Positions 20,712 to 28,824 of a stretch of DNA of 64,000 bases are shown piece after piece. The stretch comes from Legionella_C dresdenensis. GTDB taxonomy: Bacteria; Pseudomonadota; Gammaproteobacteria; Legionellales; Legionellaceae. The notes under the pieces were generated by a model. It did not search any database. It was given only the letters and a program-made list of their open reading frames with translations, and was not told where the DNA came from. The first letter of the stretch is position 1. Each line of letters opens with the position of its first letter. The translations under genes and the position numbers were made by a program. The stretch lies in NCBI RefSeq assembly GCF_042649825.1, contig NZ_JBHSAB010000031.1, positions 1 through 64,000 of the forward strand. The letters run 5' to 3'.

Positions 20712-20925
20712 ATGCGCAGTAAGTTTGAACCCTATTTTTTTAAACACTCTACAGTACCTGGAGACCTATACCTCATCTCAGGCCCTTCAGGAGTAGTCAA
20801 GACATCGATTATCAATCAATTGCTGATTAATAATCTAAATCTTAGAAAATTAGTTTCTTCCACAACTGTTCTTAATAGAAAACGCTGTTAACTATGCACC
20901 AAATAGTTAATTTACATAAATGATT
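20712..20925 (+). pseudogene. Guanylate kinase N-terminal remnant
   Basis: An ATG at 20712 opens a 59-codon frame whose product contains GDLYLISGPSGVVKTSIINQ. Guanylate kinase begins with a near-identical G-x-L-x-x-ISGPSGAGKSSL P-loop. The following VSSTT matches the family's SxTTR substrate segment. The frame stops at 20891; a shift by one base yields ENAVNYAPN, which resembles the next family segment (E-x-x-G-V-D-Y), before a second stop. The Gly-Lys of the P-loop is altered to Val-Lys. It is clearly a decayed fragment of about 70 residues against about 205 in the intact enzyme. A functional gmk must lie elsewhere. Confidence 0.65.
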
Positions 20926-21120
20926 GCATATTCCTTATGAAGGTTTAATTGAAGAACGACGTTACATATAAAATAATCGCTACATTTTGAGGGGTTCTTC
21001 CTTAGAATCAGCTCTCGTCAAATTCAAATACACAGTCAAGAAAAAGACAAAATAATATTCTATGTCAAGTCTTGATCTTGCATATTGAAAATTCGAAAGC
21101 GCAAAAACCAAAACTCGATT
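20926..21120. other. Intergenic region without recognised content
   Basis: AT-rich DNA between the guanylate kinase remnant and the MITE. I see no open frame of note and no inverted repeat beyond short ones. It may hold further decayed gmk or mobile sequence. Confidence 0.4.
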
Positions 21121-21286
21121 CTAGGGCGTGTTTTTAAAGTTTTTCTGGAAGCGAAAAAGCAAGAAAATGAGGCTGAATTTTTGGTCGATTGAGGCGAATA
21201 GCCTGCTCTATTTAACGAAATCGAGCATAAATTCAGACCATTTTATTGCTTTTGGAGCCCAGAAATAACTTTAAAAACACGCCCTA
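21121..21286. mobile_element. 166-bp MITE with CTAGGGCGTGTTTTTAAAGT ends
   Basis: The left end CTAGGGCGTGTTTTTAAAGT and the right end ACTTTAAAAACACGCCCTAG are perfect 20-bp inverted repeats. The outermost CTAG at each side may be the target duplication. The interior carries no gene. The right end finishes 6 bp from the stop codon of the minus-strand gene at 21293, so the element could supply that gene with a terminator hairpin. The terminal sequence and CTAG target resemble IS5-group elements (inference). Confidence 0.8.
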
Positions 21287-21292
21287 GTTTTC

Positions 21293-21712
21293 TTATTTAT
21301 AAAATCGACTTATATCCAGTGTCAAATTCGGTTCAGAATGTGTCATTGCGCAACCAATACCCCTTTCTCCGTCTACAGTCGCAACATAGTAACAACCCCA
21401 TTTATCACCGAGAGATATAGGGTCACCATAAGTAGGGTCTAATGCAGCCATGAATTCTTTTGCTGTTGCCAGAGCATCCTTGTCTTTTAATGTATCGCCG
21501 AATGCAATAGTAAATTGCCATTTTTCTTTTGTGTCATATCTATTCTTTGGGCCTCTCACCTCCCATCCCTCGTTTGGATGATATATAGCATGATTAACAC
21601 CAACTGATTGAATTGCCGCGAGGCTAGGGAAAGCCTCTGGTTTATCATTTAAAGCAAAAGCAGTTTGCGCCATGATAAATGGCAGCGTAATTAATAACCT
21701 TTTAATTTTCAT
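21293..21712 (-). CDS. Small secreted protein (DUF4949-like?)
   Basis: 139 aa with a clear N-terminal signal peptide (MKIKRLLITLPFIMAQTAFA, cleavage expected after AFA). The mature part, about 118 aa, contains GWEVRGPKNRYDTKEKWQF, a DALATAKEFMAALDPTYGD helix and a C-terminal GCYYVATVDGERGIGCAMTH with two cysteines that could form a disulfide. Size and layout recall small Legionella periplasmic proteins of the DUF4949 type, but that match is from memory and weak. It is a monocistronic gene on the minus strand with a MITE at its 3-prime end. Confidence 0.75.
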   Translation of the reverse strand: MKIKRLLITLPFIMAQTAFALNDKPEAFPSLAAIQSVGVNHAIYHPNEGWEVRGPKNRYDTKEKWQFTIAFGDTLKDKDALATAKEFMAALDPTYGDPISLGDKWGCYYVATVDGERGIGCAMTHSEPNLTLDISRFYK

Positions 21713-22009
21713 ATCCTTTTTCCCCTTAGTCCATTTTGTAACTATTGTTTATTACGTATTGATATGTTGCCAAAAGTCGTGGCAGAAGGACACTAAGACC
21801 GCTAAATATCGCTGAAGAGCTTGAACTGGCCTAGGGATTTTTACTTAGAGTACCTTTTCGTTCCATTGCTTGTCACACCCCTAATTCCACCCAAATATCG
21901 ACTATGAGTTCATTTTTAGCCAATACTTTTGTCTTTTTTGCGTCACAGCGCAAGTTCCGGAGCGCCGGACCTACAAGAAAAATTACATGAGTTGCTATCA
22001 GAGGATGAT
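21713..22009. other. Intergenic region with a Tn-like hairpin repeat
   Basis: No gene is seen. At 21955-21977 there is a hairpin GTTCCGG/CCGGAC followed by CTACAAG. This copies the architecture of the dispersed GTTGGGTC...GACCCAACCTACA unit with a different stem, and may be a diverged member. Confidence 0.4.
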
Positions 22010-22038
22010 AAATAGTCTCACCAGTGGTGAGACTATTT
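22010..22038. terminator. Strong hairpin with flanking A/T tracts
   Basis: A 13-bp perfect stem, AAATAGTCTCACC paired with GGTGAGACTATTT, with a three-base loop AGT. The TTTTAAA after it fits an intrinsic terminator. No intact gene ends just before it on either strand, so it may be left from a deleted gene. Confidence 0.5.
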
Positions 22039-22213
22039 TAAAGAGAGGTTGATCTAAAGATTATTAGGTCTGATTAATCGATATATAGCCCCGGCCTCAG
22101 CAGATGCAGGGTAGATTGGATTTTAGAAATGAGTTATCTTCCAATTGCATCAATCAGTTTGGACTTAACTGATAATTTTCATAAATAGTAAACACAATAA
22201 AATGAGGAGTAAA

Positions 22214-23161
22214 ATGATTCCTACGTTGATTTTTGTTGAAACGCATGCTGATAAAAAAAGTGCTAATATTTTTAAAAACCTTATTCCTCTTTTAAAGAAA
22301 GACTATGGTACTTTCTACGAAGAAATACCTCCGGAAACAATAGACATTGCCATAAGCAATTCAACGACTTGGACGAAAATGTTAGAAGCTGAATATCAAG
22401 AAATTCAGGAAGCTATGAATGAATACCCGGATATTTACTGCCCAGATAGCTCTAAATTTATTCTAATGCATCAAGACCGACCACAGCAAGAGCGGGAATT
22501 ATTATGGTTGTTTTACTTCCATGTACTGATTACATATGATCGATTGACGACGGCTGAGGAATTTACACAAACATACTGCCTTTTAAAGGAGCTTCAAATC
22601 GAATATATTGGCATAGATGATTCAGAAGGAGCTCAGCTTTGGTCTGAAATCAGCAGCAAATACCAATTAGAAATGCCTGTGTCGGATGAAGAGGATAACA
22701 CAGCCAGAGATTTGAGAAATGCAAGTATGGTTGAGGCCTATTCTAAAGTTACTAAGCCCACAATCGGACGGATTGGATTACGACACTTAAAGCCAATCCA
22801 AGAAGGCTTGGTTGCAAAATTTGGTAATTTAGCTAATTATATTTTTATTTATATCCATTCTGAAACTCCTTCATCTAATTTTTTAAAAAACATACCTGAT
22901 AAACCGAAGGAGTTATTTGAGATTGAATCCATTGTGGATCCTGATACCCCTTATTTACACAAATTTAATGCGGATAAAATGACTGTTGAAGAAATTTATG
23001 AAGATATAAACGCTCTAATAAACCCGAATCCACTTAAAGTTTACTTACCCGCATCTCAAAGTAACATTACACACTTTAAATTAACTACTAACAAGGACAA
23101 AAGCATAGTAAGTGGCAATACTTTAGAATTAGAAGACCCTTTAACTCCTGGATCTCCTTAA
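22214..23161 (+). CDS. Unknown protein with TraB/EreA-like motif layout
   Basis: 315 aa. I choose ATG 22214 over ATG 22202 because AGGAG (22205-22209) sits 4 bases before it and lies inside the longer form. The N-terminus is IPTLIFVETHADKKSANIF, followed by a conserved-looking FYEEIPPE. Later come DLRNASMVEAYSKV and IGRIGLRHLKPIQEGL. The order (x)ETH - EE - R-D/N-x-x-M - G-L-x-H resembles the TIKI/TraB/EreA superfamily, where these residues form the metal or catalytic site, but the first Gly is replaced by Val. That relation is inference from motifs only. No signal peptide or membrane segment. The acidic patch DEEDNTARD lies near 160. The gene is convergent with the next one, with a shared hairpin between them. 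Confidence 0.75.
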   Translation: MIPTLIFVETHADKKSANIFKNLIPLLKKDYGTFYEEIPPETIDIAISNSTTWTKMLEAEYQEIQEAMNEYPDIYCPDSSKFILMHQDRPQQERELLWLFYFHVLITYDRLTTAEEFTQTYCLLKELQIEYIGIDDSEGAQLWSEISSKYQLEMPVSDEEDNTARDLRNASMVEAYSKVTKPTIGRIGLRHLKPIQEGLVAKFGNLANYIFIYIHSETPSSNFLKNIPDKPKELFEIESIVDPDTPYLHKFNADKMTVEEIYEDINALINPNPLKVYLPASQSNITHFKLTTNKDKSIVSGNTLELEDPLTPGSP

Positions 23162-23205
23162 GGCGAGGCTTATTAGCTATTTAACCTAAAATGCCCAAAA
23201 TCCTA

Positions 23206-23239
23206 CTTAGGTCTGATTACTCTGATAATCAGACCTAAG
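23206..23239. terminator. Bidirectional terminator hairpin
   Basis: A 14-bp perfect stem CTTAGGTCTGATTA / TAATCAGACCTAAG with loop CTCTGA. It lies exactly between two convergent stop codons (23161 and 23245). The arm TTAGGTCTGATTA also occurs alone at 22064-22076, upstream of the preceding gene. Confidence 0.7.
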
Positions 23240-23244
23240 GGGGC

Positions 23245-25200
23245 TTAATGTGAGAAATGGATTGAGGGATTAGTAAACAGCTGCTTTAGTTTATCAGGCA
23301 CTGTTTCTAATAACTCTCCTTTTTTCGATAGCCACCCCATTTCAACGCATATTGCTCTGGTTCGGTTATCATGAGTCATTCCATGCTTTATAATTTGCTT
23401 CAAATCCCAATCAGGTTTAACTTCAGTATTTTTCCATCGGCTAAAAAATCCACTCTTTTCTTTAAACAGCGTGTCAAAGTGCATTGACAGAAATTTATTT
23501 CTTAACTGCTCAAAACTGTCTTGTTCATCTGAATGATTTAGCCTGCTAGTAGAATCAAATAATTTTTTAATTTCCGTAGGTGCAGATTCAGCTAGATTTC
23601 CTTTTTTGGATAACCATCCCAGATTAAAACAAGCTTTTCTTGTGCGATTATCATGAGCCATACCATGCTCGATAATGGTTTTAAGACTTAATTCTTTATT
23701 AATTCTGGTTCGTCTAAATCTAGGGAATGGCTTATTAGTAATGTCATTCAATAAAAAGGCTTCATGGGTACAAAGAAAAGCTGACTTCAAATTATCTAAG
23801 ACATTATCAGGTTGTAATTTGCCATTAAGTTTTGTAGTGTTCTGACGTTTAATATAGGAAAGCACGTCTGTTACAAGCATTTTTTCAATAGAAGCAAAAT
23901 ATTGGCTTTTTACTACTAATTGCCTATTGATGTTTTTAAGTGCTTCGACTGTATTTCTATTATTTAACAGATTTGAAACGACTTCTTGTTTATATTCCAA
24001 AGTGTTTCTGCTATATGTTGGTTTAATTAAAAACCTAGCTAATAACAGTACTTCTTCCTTTGAGGTTCCTTCTAGAGTGGCTACAGAAGCCTCTTGTTGA
24101 ACTGCTTTTAAATATCCCCGAGCAAAATTTTGTTTATGGTCCACGCACTCATAAGTTACAAGTTTTTTGGCAGACATAGCCTCTACTAATGATTGATCAC
24201 CTGTAACGCCTACCATATCAGTAGCGATAAGAGGTAACACTTGCATTGAAGAAAAGGGCATTGATTTTGAATAAAGTACACGATATTCCTTGGGCTGTGC
24301 GCCGGAAGAATTAATTTCATGAATAATGTGTTCGCCTGTTCCCTCATCCATATTAATAAACGAAATTTTAGTATATCCCTTTTTTATCAATTCTTCTTTT
24401 AACCTAACCAGAGCTTCTATTTTACTTTCAGAACACTCTCCTATGCAAAGCACGTCTTGAGATTTAGTATAATTTCCCGCCAACATGAGATGTTCTTGTA
24501 AGAAAAACTCTACCGGGGTATATTTCGCACCTTGCGTTGTTTTCGCTTTATACTGGTAAGGTTTATAAGGTATGTGGTTGGTATAAAAAGTGGGATAATA
24601 ATTTCTATCATGGCTGTATTGATAGGTAAACTCGCGTTGCTCTCGGTGGGTTAGATAGGATTTAAAGTCTTTACCCAGATATAATTGTAATTTAGGATCT
24701 AATTGTTCAAAAGCATTTTTCAAAACCTCAACATTAACAACTTCTCCTGCGGAGGCAGCCAACAAAGTAGGACTTGGTATGACGCCTACATCACCACGTT
24801 CTTTATCAAACCCGCCTAAAATCTTTAGTACTGCATTAGGACCGACATGGTTATCATATTCTGGCATCACAATTAGAGGCGGTTTTTCTGTTTTGAATAT
24901 AAGGTCTTTTTTCCAATCAAAATGAGAATAGCCAGCCTCTATACAGCAATTAATGGTATGATTTTCCTCTTTAAAATCGGCAAAATTTTTAACTTGTACA
25001 TTTGGATTAATAAATTTTACAAAATGATTGGTTATGTTTTGGTTTTCATCATCATTAACTACAATTATGACGGCTTCATCTTTTAATTCTTCTAATGTTG
25101 TCGATTCAATAAATTTTTGTATAAAATCAGCAATTTTTACTGTTTGGACAAGGTCTCCGCTTCCATCGTAACATTTCCTGGTAAACAAACAAATAGCCAT
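23245..25200 (-). CDS. GT-B-like protein with duplicated C-terminal motif, candidate effector
   Basis: 651 aa from ATG 25200, with AAGGG 8 bases upstream; an in-frame TTG at 25218 is less likely. The N-terminal 400 residues begin AICLFTRKCYDGSGDLVQ. They contain alternating strand/helix segments and a late motif GVTGDQSLVEAMSAKKLVTY near 350-370. The glycine-rich start and this GDQS-x-x-E-A segment suggest a GT-B glycosyltransferase fold (the EarP-like or sialyl/fucosyl type), which I infer and cannot confirm. The C-terminus has two copies of a motif of about 50 residues: SLKTIIEHGMAHDNRTRKAC and DLKQIIKHGMTHDNRTRAIC, each followed by GWLSKKG. The same motif closes the partial protein at 62519-64000. 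No signal peptide. It lies in the mobile island next to an IS4 element. Confidence 0.8.
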   Translation of the reverse strand: MAICLFTRKCYDGSGDLVQTVKIADFIQKFIESTTLEELKDEAVIIVVNDDENQNITNHFVKFINPNVQVKNFADFKEENHTINCCIEAGYSHFDWKKDLIFKTEKPPLIVMPEYDNHVGPNAVLKILGGFDKERGDVGVIPSPTLLAASAGEVVNVEVLKNAFEQLDPKLQLYLGKDFKSYLTHREQREFTYQYSHDRNYYPTFYTNHIPYKPYQYKAKTTQGAKYTPVEFFLQEHLMLAGNYTKSQDVLCIGECSESKIEALVRLKEELIKKGYTKISFINMDEGTGEHIIHEINSSGAQPKEYRVLYSKSMPFSSMQVLPLIATDMVGVTGDQSLVEAMSAKKLVTYECVDHKQNFARGYLKAVQQEASVATLEGTSKEEVLLLARFLIKPTYSRNTLEYKQEVVSNLLNNRNTVEALKNINRQLVVKSQYFASIEKMLVTDVLSYIKRQNTTKLNGKLQPDNVLDNLKSAFLCTHEAFLLNDITNKPFPRFRRTRINKELSLKTIIEHGMAHDNRTRKACFNLGWLSKKGNLAESAPTEIKKLFDSTSRLNHSDEQDSFEQLRNKFLSMHFDTLFKEKSGFFSRWKNTEVKPDWDLKQIIKHGMTHDNRTRAICVEMGWLSKKGELLETVPDKLKQLFTNPSIHFSH

Positions 25201-25338
25201 CAACGAAACCCTTAACAACCAAAATATGCATAATTATACCATAATGAATTAATTTAAATCAATTCAAAGGATAAATATAGCTTTTAGCTCTTTGCACAGG
25301 ACAAAAATCATGACTTCATCTCCATTGTCGGATAAAAA

Positions 25339-26464
25339 TCAAATAACAAGGTTAAAGCATGTTTAAACTGACTTGGTTTTTTACATGGATTATAAGAAGT
25401 TCGCGGATAAAATCAAAGCCATAGCGAAAGAAGCTATTTTGAGGGCGGTTACTCTGTCGATGCCGCTTGATTCTAATAGGCTTTTTAGAGGCTTTCCATT
25501 CACCGGCTTTATGTGCCCAACACACTCCAATAGCGAGTACAGCCATGAGCTTTTCAACACGCGCAAGGGTGGTCATATGGGTTTCTTCGAAGCGAAAGCC
25601 GCGACTTTTTAAAGCGGAAAACAGACATTCAACCTCCCACCGTCTTAAGTAGATTGGAATGGCATTTTTAGGATGTTGGTTTGTTGCAACAATCATAAGT
25701 TCCCCTTTCTCTGAGCGGGAACCGGCCAGAAAAACGGGTTGACCGAATACTTCTACAGCCATGTTAAAGACTTTATGCTGTTTGGGGTTTAAATCGTTAA
25801 AAATCGTTTTAGCGGTGAATAATTTTTTCTTATTGATGTGGGTTAGCGAACCCTCTTTAATCCTGATATAAAAAGGGATTTTCTTTTTGTTTAACCACTT
25901 AAATAAACCACCACTGCCAAATTCACGGTCGCCTAACAACCCCGCTATCGCAGACTTTCCAAAACAGCTTATAAAGCGATTGATTAACGCTTTTTGCTCT
26001 TTGATATTCGAACTACCCGCTTTGGCAAGACACGTCCAGAATAAGGAAATCGCAATCCCTTCATAAGCCACCCCCAGCATAAAAATAATAATCTTTTGCC
26101 TCCCCCAATACCAATTGGTTCTATCGATAGTGAGGTAAATTTTTTGGCTATCAGAAAAAAATAATTTAAAGATTAGTCGGGCAATAAGCGTATAATCCAG
26201 GTTAAATTGGCCGAAAAAGCGTTGCAGCCTTTTATAGCGTGATTCTTTTTCTGCCTTAGAACAAAAAGCCACCGCTATTTCACTCAGATTCACCGTGCGA
26301 ACGACAAATAACGCAACTAACATTCGGACAAAACAATCAAGTCTTGCCTTGTTCCAAACCAAATTTTCACCTAAAATTCGCTTTAACTCGTTGATTTTAC
26401 CCATATAACCCTCTTTTTAGACGGAAAGGATTATATAAAAACAGTTTAAAATCAGCGAGTTATT
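25339..26464 (-). mobile_element. IS4-family insertion sequence
   Basis: An apparently intact element around the transposase gene. The outer limits are approximate: the left flank has AAATAAC ... TTTAAACTG, and the right flank has the mirror CAGTTTAAA ... GTTATTT, so the terminal repeats are imperfect. CAGCGAGTTATT at the right end also appears at window position 16, suggesting another copy outside the window. No target duplication was found. Confidence 0.6.
25352..26404 (-). CDS. IS4-family transposase
   Basis: 350 aa with all hallmarks of an IS4-type DDE transposase. The first catalytic Asp lies in LTIDRTNWYWG, the second in GLLGDREFGSGG, and the Glu in YLRRWEVECLFSALK. The last fits the Y-(2)-R-(3)-E-(6)-K signature exactly. 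FEETHMT follows, as usual in this family. The N-terminal region is basic and helical, as expected for end binding. The frame is intact, so the enzyme may be active. The gene fills nearly the whole element and ends 13 bp from its left flank. It separates the GT-like gene from the Rab-like gene. Confidence 0.95.
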   Translation of the reverse strand: MGKINELKRILGENLVWNKARLDCFVRMLVALFVVRTVNLSEIAVAFCSKAEKESRYKRLQRFFGQFNLDYTLIARLIFKLFFSDSQKIYLTIDRTNWYWGRQKIIIFMLGVAYEGIAISLFWTCLAKAGSSNIKEQKALINRFISCFGKSAIAGLLGDREFGSGGLFKWLNKKKIPFYIRIKEGSLTHINKKKLFTAKTIFNDLNPKQHKVFNMAVEVFGQPVFLAGSRSEKGELMIVATNQHPKNAIPIYLRRWEVECLFSALKSRGFRFEETHMTTLARVEKLMAVLAIGVCWAHKAGEWKASKKPIRIKRHRQSNRPQNSFFRYGFDFIRELLIIHVKNQVSLNML

Positions 26465-26493
26465 TCTTGATTATTCCCCATTTCCAAAAAAAT

Positions 26494-26506
26494 TGTCCGG
26501 CACAAA
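26494..26506. repeat. TGTCCGGCACAAA repeat
   Basis: An exact copy of the 13-bp block also seen at 57-69, 3621-3633 and around 51380-51540. It stands beside the right end of the IS4 element, as it does beside the similar remnant at the window start. Confidence 0.6.
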
Positions 26507-26595
26507 GGCTTTTAGCTTTAATCATATCCCGCTTTAATTTTACCTTAAGAAATGAATGTTATCATTATGTGAGTTGAGCAATTACAGGAAAACAG

Positions 26596-27384
26596 ATGTA
26601 TAATATTCCTTTTCGTGTTTTAATTAAAGGCGATGCGAAGGCCGGTAAAAGCCAATTATCAAATCGCTTAATGGGCATGAGGTTTTCATTCGAGCACGAT
26701 CCAACAATTGCTGTTGATTTACATTCCTTCAGGATTGAAAATAAAATAATTGATCTAAGGGATATGACTGGTGATAAACAATTTAAACATTTTTATGACT
26801 ATTTTGAAAAAAATGCTCATTTAATTTTATATTGCATTGATGCCTCCCAAAAAACACTGGAAAATAACCTATCTTCTTATAAAACAGAAATTGAAGAAAT
26901 AAGGTCAAAGCATCCCCATTCTTCATTGATATTAGTCAAAACCAAGGTGGATGAACAACAATCTGATAACATTCCATTAATACAAAAATTTGCACAAGAG
27001 AATAATCTTCCCTGTATAGATACTTCGGCAAAAGAAAACACTGGTACTGATGAAATAAAAACGGTTATTAAACGTGACATCAATAAAAACGCCCTCGCGG
27101 AGAAAGCAGAATTTGAATCAATAATCTGTCAACTTATAAACAATATTGAAGCAGGATGCAATCGAAAAACATCCGGTAAAGGTTCCAATAAAGTGATTGC
27201 GCTTAAGAATAAATTAGCTGCTCTATCCTCAAGTAACACTTTTGATAACGATTCGGAAATTCAAAGTGTTAAAGCCATATGCAAACAACCGCGCCACTTC
27301 TGGAATTTTTTCACTACACCAAATAGTGTTAACGAATTTGAAGAATTATTAGAGCTCTCAGCTAGAGCAAAGGCGAATTCATAG
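26596..27384 (+). CDS. Rab/Ras-like small GTPase, candidate effector
   Basis: 262 aa; AGGA lies 7-10 bases before ATG. Residues 1-165 follow the small-GTPase order. G1 is GDAKAGKSQ (G12-Q20), switch I has DPTIAVD with Thr37, G3 is DMTGDKQ (56-62), G4 is KTKVD and G5 is DTSAKENTG. Two departures matter: the position of the catalytic Gln (Ras Gln61) is Asp60, and the G4 Asn of NKxD is Thr. GTP hydrolysis or base recognition may therefore be altered. Residues 166-262 are a charged extension ending FEELLELSARAKANS with no CaaX cysteine. Rab-like GTPases have been described in Legionella, notably L. longbeachae, as eukaryote-derived effectors. This gene has no PmrA box. The FEELLEL tail could serve as a Dot/Icm E-block signal (inference). 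Confidence 0.85.
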   Translation: MYNIPFRVLIKGDAKAGKSQLSNRLMGMRFSFEHDPTIAVDLHSFRIENKIIDLRDMTGDKQFKHFYDYFEKNAHLILYCIDASQKTLENNLSSYKTEIEEIRSKHPHSSLILVKTKVDEQQSDNIPLIQKFAQENNLPCIDTSAKENTGTDEIKTVIKRDINKNALAEKAEFESIICQLINNIEAGCNRKTSGKGSNKVIALKNKLAALSSSNTFDNDSEIQSVKAICKQPRHFWNFFTTPNSVNEFEELLELSARAKANS

Positions 27385-27526
27385 GCAATAAGTGTAACGG
27401 CCCGCTTTTGCCCCGTTTCTGTAATTTAATCCAAAATTCGATAGCAAGCCTTATAGCATTTGCCGAAGAAAGCTTGTATATGCTTGCGGCAATTATATAA
27501 CGATAATGCCGCTGCATTTAGTCCAT

Positions 27527-27796
27527 TCATGAACCCTTTGAAAATAGATTACCAAGTGATCCAACAGCAACCGCAGCAATTGCAATTAATGCGCTTGGGA
27601 GCTCTTTTCCAAAATAAGCTAGAACTAAAGAACCGATAACAATTACTAAAGTAGTTAGGCCAAGAAACCATGCCACTGTTAAATAAAACATTTTATTTTG
27701 TTCTGTAAGCTGCATAGTTGTTGGCTTATGCTCTAATGCTGGTACCTCATCATCGGAATTGCCCCAATCTAATTCCGTTTCCTTTTCTTTTGGCAT
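27527..27796 (-). CDS. Small two-helix membrane protein
   Basis: 89 aa with an acidic N-terminal tail (KEKETELDWGNSDDEVP) and two predicted membrane helices: about residues 37-60 (FYLTVAWFLGLTTLVIVIGS) and 67-84 (LPSALIAIAAVAVGSLGN). It follows the ribbon-helix-helix gene by 14 bp and is presumably co-transcribed. Similar small membrane proteins ride on mobile elements, but I cannot assign a role. Confidence 0.6.
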   Translation of the reverse strand: MPKEKETELDWGNSDDEVPALEHKPTTMQLTEQNKMFYLTVAWFLGLTTLVIVIGSLVLAYFGKELPSALIAIAAVAVGSLGNLFSKGS

Positions 27797-27810
27797 AAAT
27801 ATTCTCTAAA

Positions 27811-28038
27811 TTATTTTGATTGGAGGCCAGGAATAACCAATCGCTCTGTTTTTCCATCTTTTGTAAGAACAAAAATTTCCTCGCCCCTTTCGATATAATC
27901 AGAAAGAGAAGAAGTAATCGATAACGCGGCACTTACAGCATCTGCTTTGCTTCTTGAATGCAAGCGATTTTTAATTTTTTCAGTATTTGAAATGTCTCGA
28001 TCAGTCAAATTCATTGAGACCTTTGTTAGAGCAACCAT
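27811..28038 (-). CDS. Ribbon-helix-helix DNA-binding protein
   Basis: 75 aa. The N-terminal strand TKVSMNLTDRDISN is followed by two helices (TEKIKNRLHSRSKADAVSAA and LSDYIERGEEI), the standard MetJ/Arc-type layout in which the strand of a dimer enters the major groove. The C-terminal KDGKTERLVIPG is typical of RHH repressors and antitoxins. No toxin gene is adjacent; the partner is the small membrane protein. Autoregulation of the AT-rich upstream DNA is likely (inference). Confidence 0.7.
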   Translation of the reverse strand: MVALTKVSMNLTDRDISNTEKIKNRLHSRSKADAVSAALSITSSLSDYIERGEEIFVLTKDGKTERLVIPGLQSK

Positions 28039-28270
28039 AAATAATCATCCTCTAGAATTATCAAATATATATAAAGTATATACAATATATGGTTTTTTTC
28101 CACAAAATAATACAATTATTTATACGAGGTTATTAAAATTTTTGTTATCTATTATTAATTTTTCTAGTACCCACCTAAAACAAGAATTTTTTTAACCAAT
28201 ACTTCCTTGATTAACTCACTGCTTGTATTTTATTGTTTGCATATTCTCGCTTCCAATTATTACTTTTAAG
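28039..28270. other. AT-rich intergenic region
   Basis: Very AT-rich DNA with TATAT runs at 28065-28090. This is the probable promoter of the RHH gene reading leftwards. No gene is visible. Confidence 0.4.
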
Positions 28271-28824
28271 TTAGCTTGCTAAATAGCGGTATAAAGTTGG
28301 TCTTGAAACTTTTAGTACCTTGCAAATGTCGTCGATGGACATCGATTTATCATGATGCATCTTTTTAGCTGCTTCAATTTTAGATGACTCGACTTTAGGC
28401 CCACCTTTCCTACCTCGGGCACGAGCCGCACTAAGCCCCGCTTGAGCGCGCTCTTGTATAAGCCGTCGCTCAAATTGAGCCATAGATGAAAAAATATTAA
28501 AAATTAATCGCCGGATGCAGTGGTGGTATCAATAGCCCCATCGCATAGGGAACGGAATCCAACTCCTTTTTCCCTAAGCATTTCAATTAATGAGACCAAG
28601 TGGCTCATTGAACGCCCTAAACTATCTAAGCGCCAGACTACTAATACATCGCCAGCCACTAATTTTTCCAAACATTGATCTAACCCTGGGCGTTCTTTAG
28701 CACCAGATACTTTATCTTTGTAAATGTCATTTTTTAAACATCCAGCTTGAATCAAGGCATCAATTTGCAAGTTCAAATTTTGATCGTCAGTGCTCACTCG
28801 AGCATACCCAAATAATTTTCCCAT
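28271..28824 (-). pseudogene. Second serine recombinase, one-base frameshift
   Basis: The N-terminal piece (28504-28824, 106 codons) begins GKLFGYARVSTDDQNLNLQ with the catalytic serine and ends TTASGD. The C-terminal piece (28271-28483) contains AQFERRLIQERAQAGL and an HTH (SIDDICKVLKVSRPTLYRYL). Between them GGCGATTAATTTTTAAT can be restored to the family's G-x-L-I-F-N by adding one base, after which SSMAQFERRLI reads on. So a single-base deletion near 28505 splits the gene. It is a different member from the recombinase at 19906-20474, and both share the same fate. Tn3-type resolvase / invertase family. Confidence 0.85.

Noticed and set aside
25339..26464. Exact terminal repeats of the IS4-family element
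   Set aside because: Only imperfect similarity between the two ends could be found by eye, so the boundaries are given as approximate and no target duplication is claimed.
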